Assembly (NCBI RefSeq): GCF_037042905.1
Contig: NC_087249.1
Location: 16,115,901-16,179,900, forward strand
Reading direction: 5' to 3'
DNA length: 64,000 nucleotides
Source of the DNA: Lytechinus pictus
Lineage: Eukaryota > Echinodermata > Echinoidea > Temnopleuroida > Toxopneustidae
Shown: positions 1 through 11,100 of the stretch, piece after piece
Position numbering within the stretch: the stretch's first letter is position 1
How the letters are laid out: each line of letters begins with the position of its first letter
Notes under the pieces: generated by a model
What the model saw: only the letters and a program-made list of their open reading frames with translations
The model's database searches: none
What the model was told of the DNA's origin: nothing
Position numbers and translations under genes: made by a program

Positions 1-799
1 AAAATAGCTTGAAAGGGGAGAAAACCGAAGCGAAAAAGCTGCTCACTCAAAAAGTGAGTGAGATTTGGCATTCACATGTAAAGAATCTACTAGTTCAAGG
101 TCGGTTTCTGGATCTCCTGTCAACAGAAGACAATTGTGTCATGTGTAAAAGTATAATGTATAACTTACCTGTACGAGTGCTAAAATTTCTCATTAATTCT
201 GTAACCTACACAACCAACACAAGAGCTAATTTGGTTAGATGGGGTAAATCTGTTACAAACAGATGTAAACATTGTAAAGGTATCGAAACATTAAATCATG
301 TCTTGAATAGCTGCCCTACCTTCCTCTCACAGGGCGGCTATACATGGCGCCATAACAATATTTTGAAATACTTTGTACGTCTGGCTACAGAAAACATAAT
401 TGATAAACCCGAACTGCAAATCGTTCACGACATCCCGAACATGAATGGTTAGCTCCGGCCTCGACCATCCCCATGTCATGCACGTAAACGAATTTAAGAC
501 CAGATCTTTGTATCTTAAATGAACGTAGCAAAATATTATTAATTTTAGAACTAACCGTCCCTTTCGAACTCGCAATTGACAGAGCACACCAATACAAAAC
601 ATAAAAGTACACTGCCTTGATTACCGACATTGAGAATAATGGCTACCGAGTAGATTTCCTAGCAATTGAAATTGGTTCAAGGGGTTTTCTTTCCAAAGAA
701 AACACCCAACGAAACAAATCTTTCTTTTCTTTTCTTGAGGCCAGACGTACAAAATATTCTTCGATTAGAGATAATTTGAGTAAAATGGCGGTTGTTTAA
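1..799 (+). pseudogene. 3' end of R2-like non-LTR retrotransposon ORF, decayed
   Basis: A reading frame open from base 9 to 452 has a C-x2-C-x7-H-x4-C knuckle (CKHCKGIETLNHVLNSC) followed by RHN-x-IL. This is the arrangement found before the restriction-like endonuclease of R2-clade elements. The downstream endonuclease end continues in other frames: TVPFELAIDRAHQYK near 556-600, then ALITDIENNGYRVDFLAIEIG and RGF at about 611-690. At least two frameshifts or stops break the protein (stop at 450-452, another near 602). The upstream reverse transcriptase lies outside the window. The family is assigned from motif layout only. It is a dead copy, and its transcription direction matches the MAM genes. 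Confidence 0.72.
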
Positions 800-879
800 T
801 CTTTCTCAATATATTGTGCAAAGGACGAATCCATCTGGGGCGACTACAATCTTTTGGAGCAATAACTGTTGTTAATTAT

Positions 880-1050
880 TTCCGATCTCTCTCTCTCCCT
901 CTCCCATCTCTCTCTCTTCTCCCCCCCCCCCCTCTCTCTCTCTCTTTCCTTTTGTCTATACCCCCTATCTTCTCCCCTCATTCCATCTCCATTCCTCTTT
1001 CTCTTTCCTTCTTTCCTTTCTATTGCTTTCCCTTTCTTCTCTCTAAGTCT
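880..1050. repeat. CT-rich microsatellite with poly-C tract
   Basis: Runs of CTCTCT, CCCTCT and a C10 tract. Two overlapping open frames here only reflect the Ser/Leu/Pro-rich translation of the repeat. Confidence 0.85.
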
Positions 1051-2843
1051 ATAATGTACACGTTGAAGTTAAGATATTATATTGACATTGATGACATGAT
1101 ATACAGTTTGTTTATTATCCATAATTTCTTTTTTATCTTAATAGTAGGCCTATTAGATTTAGTATTGTGGTCGGAATTACTCATGTTTGTTTATGCTTAT
1201 TTGTAAACTTAGTATAAATATATATGTGTGTGTATGTATATTTCTTTTTCTCTCTTTTTCTAATATTTACCCTAACGTTTGGCTGTTATTTATCATTTCA
1301 CATACTAATTTTTAAGATATTTTATATGTATAAGTTCTGTACCTGTTACTTACATCGAAATTGTACATTAAATATTATTCTACTGCCCTGCATCGACAGT
1401 AATGCGTCATGACCTGGGCCTATCTTAATCTCTATTATGTCATTGTATTTACTTTATATATGTCTTTCCTTTATTGTGACTTCAATAAAGTGATATCGAA
1501 TTGAATTAGAATATGTATGTGTGTGTGTATGCATATATTAGTATGTATATACGAATATACCCTATACATACATGTATAATGAAATAATTTCCCCGTCACT
1601 TCGAGCTGCGCAGCTATCACTCAACAGCCCAATGAAGAAAACGACTTTCAAAGATCCCATAACCGATCCCTGGGGTACCCCCTCTTATATATTCATGGAA
1701 TAGACAACAGAGCTGCATAACTATACAACAATGTTTTGCTTCTGGTTAAGGTATGGCATCCGCAACTTAAGAGCAGAGCTCTCTAAGCCATATTTGTAAA
1801 TGACAAGTTGGTTTATTTTACGGTCTATATTCGGAGGCTGGTGACTAATTAAAAAAAATCAGCATGTTTTTTTAACCATCTTTGTGAATCATCCATTATT
1901 ATAAAAGTTTCACTTCATAGCGAGTTATAATGTTCATCTTATATTGAATATGATTGAATGTACAAATATATTTTTTGTTTTAATTATGAAAGGGTACTCC
2001 TATAGGAGTTCTGTAGAAATTTTGAAGCATTGTTTAAATTTCGGTCTTCCAATTCTTAGAGAAGCAAGTTGAAAGAATATTCATATTAGACTTGAGAAAA
2101 TATTTATATATTGAATAGAAATAATAATAAATCATATTATTTTACTACCGAATATTTTGATACATCAAGGGAGAGGAAAAGATTAACCACCAACTCGTGA
2201 AGAGATACGAGAAATGTTGTTTTCAAGCAAAATAAAAAGGGTTAAAATAGGAAGATCCTAATAGAGCAGAGTACATTAACGTAACACTATAGCAATGGGA
2301 CCATTTGAAAATGTAACACTAACCAAAATGATGAAGATGGGGGAGGGAAGGCGACGCCAGCGTAACCCACACATAGGGTTGAGCGATCTCTGCCGTTGTA
2401 GAGAGTCCATTGTGTTTGTCTGTTGTTGTTGTTGTTTGTTTTGTTTGTTTTATGCCTTTTGTTTTTGTATATGGGACGGTTGGTAGTTCTATATGTTGTT
2501 ATATGTGGACGTGTGTCATCTGTAACTTTCGCATTTGAAGAAGTCATTCCCCTTTACTATTTCTAATGCCTAAAAATATTCGAGGTCAAAGGTATGGAAA
2601 GAATATAATTTATATGTTTCGCATTCTCTAGAATTTCGAAATGGGATAACATTTGGTGAACTTCAATTGTACAGCCCCATTAATTTATCTCTAAAATTAT
2701 TCAAAGGCAACAACTCCCAGAGTATTTTTTTCAACATGTTTTTATTAAGGATTTCATTCAAATGGATTACATAAACTCTAGATAAATACAAAAAATTACA
2801 AATATTCATTTTATGGCATACACACACACACATAATATATATA
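1051..2843. other. AT-rich intergenic stretch, no gene seen
   Basis: Contains TG/TA dinucleotide-rich patches at about 1214-1245 and 1510-1575. An AATAAAGTG-like end near 1486-1505 could be the 3' terminus of the retrotransposon fragment upstream. Short open frames at 1224-1412 and 2287-2547 have no recognisable domain and low-complexity composition. I see nothing else. Confidence 0.5.
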
Positions 2844-2845
2844 TA

Positions 2846-3632
2846 CAGTGCGTCCCACAAAAAACGAAACCGAGATTTATCGATGATTTATCATAACTTA
2901 ATCACAAATACAATAGACAAATGACCTACCATTGTAAAGCTTTGAATCTCCTCTTTCATCTGAAATTACTTAGATTCTTTCTCATTCACGCATTAGTGAG
3001 CAAAAACAATTTGAAGAGGGGATACCAACAAGTCATTTGGCGGGCTCTATCTGGGTTTCAAAAGAAAACCACATTTTTAAAAAGTTCCATATCTGCTCTT
3101 TAATTTGATACCTCAATTACAGAAAATGGTCAAAAATTATTTATTTGAAATAAGGCTTGAATTTCAATAATTTCATAAAATGAAGAGGTTCTGCAGGCTA
3201 GCGTTCAAACTCACTTGGCAGTCCGTTTTGTTGACGATCAGCCATGCATTAAGTCTTTTGTTAACCATGCGATAGCTTCTGTGGGAAACCGGTGAAAACA
3301 CGTTTATTTAATGAAATTATGGAAATAACTTGTTTACTTCTTGACCATTTTTTGTGATTAAGGTATCAAATAAAAGAGCAGATATTGAACTTTTTAGGCA
3401 TGTGATTTTCTTTTTTTTTAATTCAGATACCCCCCGCCAAATGAGTTTTTGGTATCCTTTCTTCAAATCGTTTTTGCTCAATCATACGTGAATGAGGAAT
3501 AATCTAGGTAATATCAGATGAAAGAGGAGATTCTAAGCTTTACATTGGTAGGTCATGTGTCTATTGTATTTGTGATTAAGTTATGATAAATCATCGCTTA
3601 ATCTCGGTTTCGTTTTTATCTGGGACGCACTG
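2846..3632. mobile_element. 787-bp palindromic MITE with long terminal inverted repeats
   Basis: The left end CAGTGCGTCCCACA and the right end GGGACGCACTG are inverted copies flanked by TA on both sides (2844-2845 and 3633-3634). Similarity between arms continues for about 280 bp: the 2879-2990 stretch reappears inverted at about 3490-3600, and 3000-3130 at about 3350-3480. A central spacer of about 200 bp is not inverted. There is no coding capacity. TA duplication and these ends fit a non-autonomous Tc1/mariner-type element. The arms differ at many sites, so it is not a fresh insertion. Confidence 0.85.
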
Positions 3633-3634
3633 TA

Positions 3635-5084
3635 TATATATAATAAAGTGATAAAGTGGGATTTTCGTTCAAGATTTTAGGGTTTCAATTACAAATTCCC
3701 CCAATAAAAGAAAAAAATACTAATTATAAAATACAACGTCAAAGTATGGTATCATTTAAACCATTTGCCGCAAATTATATCCAAATATCGGCTAAATACT
3801 TTTCCAACATTTAAATACTTTCCCAGTATTTGAATCAGTATGTATTACAGTTTACTGACCATAATTAGTATTCCTATTCCCTGTAAAGTTTCCCATTGCA
3901 CGCCATGATGTGTTCGAGTCATTCTGTGCAAAGGTTATATCTATATATATGTTCTCCCTTATTCTACATGCCTCTCTCGACCTATTTCTGTACCTCGTGT
4001 GATATCTCACTCTCCCTCTCTCAAGCCTTTTTTGTTGTATCGTCATCGATACTCTATTCTCTACTTTATTTACTCTCTTCTTTTATGCATTACAATAAAG
4101 TAATCTACACACAAGAAGAAATCGGTCTCTAGTCAATATGTATTTTGTTTTGATATTTTACTGCCAAATGATTCCTTTGCATTGCTATAAATTAATAAAA
4201 CCATTCCAATGGGCACTATATCTCTAAATGTGTTACAAGCTGGTACGTGAAACAGAATAAGGGTTACGCATACCATGATGAAGTATTTGAGGTAATAAGA
4301 GTATAGTGAATTAAGCAATTAATTAAGCATAGAGTCGCACTATACTCCTTAACTGATATTGCAATTGTTTTATATGGATAGAGAATACGGGTAGGCGTGG
4401 CTTTAATCAAAGTTCCCTAGGATATCCTCCCCTATATATACATAATGTATATCACAAAATAAAATCCCCCTAAAAAGTCACTCTGGGCTGTCTGATTATT
4501 TGCTAAAACGAAGCCTAATGATACACATTATAAGGCCCCGGAAAAAAATTGGTGCTTCAGCATCCCCGCTGAAGAGTAATAATGTAATAGTAATATATTG
4601 CACAATTTCTTAATGATTATACTGCTGCATATTATTTATAGTTTGTACATGTAAAACTACGATACAACACTCAACATGAAATATAATGAAGTTATACCTA
4701 AAGTGAATTCAAGGAGGTCTATCTCGACTAAATGCATTACAACAGAAGTCCCTTATTCATCCGAAATTCTCGGGGGTGTATAGCATGGCTAGTAATGTCA
4801 ATACTTCGCCCCTCCCCCTTGCTTATTCTGTCAATAATGGTTGGATACACCCAAGGAAGGTGCCCTATTCATTATTGCATTGACAAAGGTACTCAATAAA
4901 TAACTTCTGGATATTTATTTCATTACCCATTATACAATATGCAAACATAATTTTATTGTCATATGTCCATTGTTTGATGCCAATAACTGATATGAAGGCC
5001 AAGATTCAGATGATCCTCGAATTCGTGGGGTTCAGTAGACTTTCAGCCATCTAAGAGAAGACCCGTTTAACTTTTCATGCCAGG
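3635..5084. other. Upstream region of gene A
   Basis: No gene is seen. The region is AT-rich with short CT-rich patches near 4005-4025 and a CCCCTATATATA stretch near 4431. That stretch is more than 600 bp from the gene A start codon, so I do not call it a TATA box. The 5' UTR and promoter of gene A must lie here or in an upstream non-coding exon, but nothing in the sequence fixes them. Confidence 0.4.
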
Positions 5085-5145
5085 ATGGCGAATTTCTGTG
5101 TTGTTTGTGCCCTCCTCGTATCCAGTTTAATATTTAGCCTTCCAG
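5085..5145 (+). CDS. Gene A exon 1: signal peptide
   Basis: The ATG has A at -3 and G at +4. It encodes a short N-terminus and a hydrophobic core (VVCALLVSSLIFSLP), as in a cleavable signal peptide. It ends in phase 1 at a GGTAAT donor, like gene B exon 1. Confidence 0.8.
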
Positions 5146-8100
5146 GTAATATCTTTCCTCGTTCTAAGAATTACAAATTTATACTTTGGATAATTATGTG
5201 AAATTTGTCTTCATTCGTGGGATAAGATAAATAAGGTTATTTGTTGATAATACACCATTCAATAAAAGGGACATAAAAATAAATTTTAACCTCCTACTGC
5301 ATCTCAACTGACATTGATGTTAATAACGATCTCTTTATATAGCATGCTGGCATTTATGAGTAGCGTTAAAGAAACATCGGGAAACACAACACTTGTGCAT
5401 TTTGAAAGTGATTATTTTTTTCATTCAAGGTACATGCATATTATTTACACGTATATTTATACATGTATCCTGGATATTATTCATTCTCATACTATTATTT
5501 CTATATTAAACCCTCCACTGCATCATCTCAGTCAAGGACAAGTGCATACTTCAATAGCTTCGGTTTCGGTTGTGGTGATATAAATAAGCTTGATTATATT
5601 AATGTTATTCGTAATGAGGGAAATTTGTCGTTGAGTTCTCGACCGAAACTGGCATAATTATTAGATATAGTAGGGCAAATTCATTAGCAAATTATGTTTA
5701 TTTTTTCGGAGGTGGTAATATCAATTGAAGTAAATAGGTAGAAAGATAAAAGAATAGTGTTACAGACCCGCGAGTGATATATGTCGTCTATGAGGTCAGC
5801 CACTATGACATTGACGCACTTCTATATTCTACGTATTTTCAGCAAATAGCTATCACGACAATTAGCCAATAAGCATTTCAGGGGCCCATAACACAAGGCT
5901 TAGCGATGATCGTAGAACATTTTTCTACGATTGATTGCATTGACTACAATGTATAATCAATCGGGAAAATCAAGCGTACCATCAATCGCTAACCTTTGTG
6001 TGACGGGACCCAGAAGTGGTGCCTAGTTAGGATCTGATACTATTTTCATCAATGTGAAATGCACCCTTAGTTTCTTACCTGACCTCTTGAACACACTTAT
6101 TTTGGTCATTATAGGGTTACCTGATTCACTGAATTAATACATGAATAAACATATACATAACTTAATAAACAAATAAATTAATTAAATGCAAACCATTTCA
6201 CCGGTTTTCTGACAGAACATGTTCTTGGTGGATTTAGCTGCAACTTCGAGCTAGATATGTGCAGCTACAGTCAGGACCAGGGAGATGACTTCGATTGGAC
6301 CAGGTTCCAAGGTAGTACCGAGACCAGTGATACTGGTCCTGATGTGGACCACACCCATGGAACTACACAGGGTAAGGTCTTTGCTTCGTATAACCCATCT
6401 CATTTCTCAGTTCATATTGGATGAATTTAAACATTTTGTATTATTTTTTTATCCATACTTTATTTGCATGGGAAATTACGCTTTTTCGCTTATTTTCGCT
6501 ACTTATGCATGCTATAATTACTTTAAAATGTGTTTTGACCATGATATCCAAGAACACTGAATGTGGTGTTAAGACCACCGAAGAAAATGAAATTGTCATA
6601 TTTGTGTAGAAAACGGAAGACTTGGGTTTCTATCCTTGGTTTGATTTCCGTTTGATTTCAAATTCAAATGAATGAATCCAAAACCAGATATCACCCGAGA
6701 TGTTATATAAAGCTAACTTTTGCACAAGGACATCATGAGGCATGCGATCAAACGCCTTGGCGAAGTCGAAGAATACTGCATCGATGGAAGGAGGTCTACG
6801 CTTGTCCAGGTCCTGGGGTCAAGAGTGGGCCAAGGTCGTCAGCTGAGTAACACATGACTTTTGATCAACAAAACCATGTTGGACTGGAGTAAGGAGACAA
6901 TTTGATTCCATGTGGTGAAAGATCGCTTTTGAAATCAATGACTCCATCAGCTTGATAACAATAGATGTTAGTGCGATTGGGCGATAATTTGATACAACTG
7001 ATTTATCGCCAGCTTTAAACACAGGAACAATATGTGCAGATTTCCATCCTTCTGGTAGAGATTGTTGACTAAGTGATATATCAAACAGACGCTGCAAGAC
7101 AGGAGATATATTTTGATTTTTTTTTCAACGTGATTGGAGGGTTCTTGTTTGTTTGTTTGTATTTTGTTGTTTCCGTTAGTTAATGGATGAGGGCACGTAA
7201 GAGGCAGTTTATAATCACTCGCGTCGCGTGCGGGTTCGTAATCACTCGCGTTTTGAATTTTTGGCGATTTTTTTTTTTTTTTCGGTGCGATTTTTTTTTA
7301 ACGGTGTCTTCAATGGGACAGACATGCAGGGAAAATAGAATGAAATTGAAATCCGGGTTTCGTTTTAAGCCGGCAATTAAGTGCCTTAAAGGTATTGTTT
7401 AACTTTGTGAGCAGCCGATTTAAAAAATTCTCAAATCAAGATGAAACATGTGTACAAGTGCATGTATTAGAACTAATAAACCCTGAAAACAACCATTATT
7501 GAGAATGAAAAGCTAAAACTACAAGGCAAACCCCGATTTTGTAAATAGGCGTCTAATAGACGCCTAAATAGTACACATAAGTGTATGGGATGAAATTAAG
7601 ATGGTGTTTTCGGTCACTTTATATTTCAATTTTTTAAGCACTAAATAATTATTTTCGAACGCAATTTTTTCTGGGCTTCATTTTTGTAACATATCACAGA
7701 CACAGGTGACAAGTGTGACCTTCTAGCTCAGATTTTTTAAAGTCAAATCAATGTTAGCCAATCACTTTAAAATAAAATGTACTCGACTACTGTTTTAACA
7801 TAACAAACAAGCAAATCAGCCATGTGGCTCAACTAACTTAGAATAGATCCGGACTTCTACTGTGTCTTATACGAGGACTCCGAGACGGAACTTGCCATAT
7901 CTGCCTCATCGATATTACATCGTATCATTCCCATATGCGGACATGCCTGCATGCAATGGCCCCAAGGCGGCCGGACCCGGCCGCGGTCGGACACGACGTG
8001 CATCGGTAGCATGGAGCAAGCTAACGTGAGTCGACCTGAGGTAGATCCCACGTTATATATGAGGCGCCGATTGTACCAATATTATATAGAACAATTATTT

Positions 8101-11100
8101 GTTATATAATCATTATTCATTAAATAATAACTATTATATATATATAATTTACATTCTATTTGTAAATAATTACTATTATATAAAATAACATTTCTAATTA
8201 TTTATATATAATTCCAAGTAATACTTCATTACTTGTAAATAATAATAGTTCGACATTCCATTATTTATAAATAATGATTATTTGTTTTTCATTATCTATA
8301 AATAATAATTTTTGTGTTTCATTATTTATAAATAATGACACTGCATACTTCATTATTTATGAATAATTGCAATTCGTTTTTTTATTATTTATAAATAAGT
8401 TTGTCGAGTTTTCTATTATTTGTAAATGATAATTATCTATTTACAATGCCAGTGCACATTTCTTTATTTATAAATAATTTGTTGAGTTTCCCATTACTTA
8501 TAAATAATGAAAATTCATCGTGTTTCATTATTTATAAATAACATTTTTGTTTGAATATCCCATTATTTATAAATAATCATTATTTATAAACGATTTTTAC
8601 AGTTTGCCATTATATACAAATAATCGTTATTTATATACAAATAACCATTATTGATAAATAATGAAAAACAAATAATCATTATTTATAAATAATGAAAAAC
8701 AAATAATCATTATTTATAAATAATGAAAAACAAATTATCATTATTCATAAATAATAATAAAAAATAATCATTATTTACAAATAATTAAAAACAAATTATC
8801 ATTATTTATAAATAATGAAAAACAAACAATCAGTATTTTTAGATAATGAAAAAGAAATAATCATTATTTATAAATAATGAAAAACAAATAATCAGTATTT
8901 ATAAATAATCAAAAACAAATAATCATTATTTATAAATAATAGAATGTCGAACTATTATTATTTACAAATAATGAGGTATTACTTGGAATTATACATAAAT
9001 AATTATAAATTTTATTTTATATTATAGTAATTATTAACAAATAGAATGTAAATTGTATATAAATAATAGTTTTTATTTAATGAATAATGATTATGTAACA
9101 AATAATTGTTCTATATAATATTGGTACAATCGGCGCCTCATATGTAACGTGGGATCTAACTCAGCTCGACTCACGTTAGCTTGCTCCATGCTACCGATGC
9201 ACGTCGTGTCCGACCACGGCCGGGTCCGGCCGCCTTGGGGCCATTGCATGCAGGCATGTCCGCGTATGGGAATGATACGATGTAATATCGATGTGACAGA
9301 TATGGCAAGTTCCGACTCGGAGTCCTCGTATAAGACACAGTAGAAGTCCGGATCTATTCTAAGTTAGTTGAGCCACATGGCTGATTTGCTTGTTTGTTAT
9401 GTTAAAACAGTAGTCGAGTACATCTTATTTAAAGCACTTGCCGGCTTAAAACAAAACTCGAATTTCAATTTCATTTTATTTTCCCAGCGTGTTTGTCCCA
9501 TTGAAGACACCGTTAGAAAAAAAATCGCACCGAAATTTTAAAAAATCGCCAAAAATCAAAAACGCGTGTGATTACCAACGCGACGCGAGTGATTACGAAC
9601 GCGAGTGAATATAATAAGCCCCGTAAGATGGGAGTGAGCACATAATTTTGGGACTTTAATGAGGGAAACTAAACTAGCTTAATAAAATAGCTTCCTAGCT
9701 GCTTATGCAATTAAGTGTAGTTTTACCGTATACCTGAACAAACAAAAATCATGTAGTTCACAATTAAGAAAATTACATATACTGAATGAATGATCTGAAA
9801 TTACTATTTATGGCTTTGTGTTATCTTCAGGTTAATATAAGATTCATAATCTCGGCAAAATAACAAAGCATATTTAGTTTATAAATGTATCAGTAACATG
9901 GAGTACATTACAAAACAGCTGGGTTCTTGTATTATCAACTGAAGTGTTTTTAAATAGCCCCATCTCTGTGACGAAAACCTAATCAAAAATACAACGCAGC
10001 GTCCGCCACAATACGATTCGTTGCGATTCAAATATAAAATAATTTGTAGTAATATTTCATATGAGCATTCCAAAAAAAAAATTCTTTTCGATTAGAATTC
10101 AGAATAGTGGAAGGATAACCATGATAACTGAAATTGAAATTTAGTCTACTTCGAGCCTCCCTGTAACAATAACAGCAAATTCAATTCAAAATTGCAATGA
10201 CGTCATCATAAGTTGCGACTTGAAGCCAATTTGAACTTTGCTCCGACCACAGGACTTGCCAAAAAGCGTGAAAAAAAAAATCGTGTTTATACTTTTGCTT
10301 TCAGTAAACATTTGATTGGCAAAAGCATTAAGTAGATTTGTTTACTTTGTTATATACATCTATGTGGGGCGTAGTGGTTTAGGGTTACGACTCACGTCTT
10401 TCAATCAGAGGAACGTGGGTTCGAATCACAGCCATGGTATGTTTTTCTTCAGCAAGAAATTTACTCTTATGTCCAAGTTTCATGAACTAGATCCGTAAAC
10501 TTTCAAAGTTATGAAGGAAATCAACAAATTCCCCCAACATGGCCAAAATTCATTGACCCTAAATGACCTTTGATCTTGGTCATGTGACCTGAAACTCAAG
10601 AAGGATTATCAGTACTACTTGATTACCCTTATGTGTAAGTTTACTCTTAAAATATGTGTAAGTTACTTTAAGTTATGATGACATTTCAAAAACTTACCCT
10701 TCTGTTAAGATTTTGATGTTGATTCTCCCCACATGGTCTAAATTCATTGACCCTAAATGACCTTTGCTCTCCTTCATGTAACTACAAACTCTGAGCAGGG
10801 TGTTTAGTAATACTTGATAACCATTATGTTCAAATATCATAAGCTAAGCTTAATTACTTTTAAGTAATGATGACATTTCAAAAACTTAACCTTCGGTTAA
10901 GATTTGATGTTGACGACGCCGCCGCACAGTGGGCCAGAATGAGTTGAAAGTGCGCCAAAATTATATTCCGTGCTAGATTTTTACTTTAACATGTTGATTA
11001 ACATGATTAAGGGTAATTTTGGGCGTAAAATCGACTGAACATAATTTAAAGCCGATATGACGTCACCTTGATACCAAATTTTGATTGGCTATTTAAAACC

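Noticed and set aside
814..1206. Ser/Leu/Pro-rich open frame as a small protein
   Set aside because: It translates a CT microsatellite and has no conserved feature.
4425..4445. TATA box for gene A
   Set aside because: The CCCCTATATATA stretch is about 650 bp from the start codon in DNA full of TA runs. Nothing supports transcription starting there.
8250..8935. CRISPR-like array of regularly spaced repeats
   Set aside because: The units are AT-only palindromes without unique spacers, inside a eukaryotic intron. This is an element core, not a CRISPR array.
7857..9343. Mirror-image 64-codon open frames in the two arms of the foldback element
   Set aside because: They are the same DNA read from each arm. 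Differences between arms include several non-conservative changes, there is no domain and no splice context, so they look like chance frames in a GC-rich arm.
10364..10437. tRNA-like sequences (also at 14213, 15355, 38449, 47646) as tRNA genes
   Set aside because: They have A and B boxes but run into long shared SINE bodies, lack a convincing cloverleaf and discriminator end, and occur as several diverged copies.
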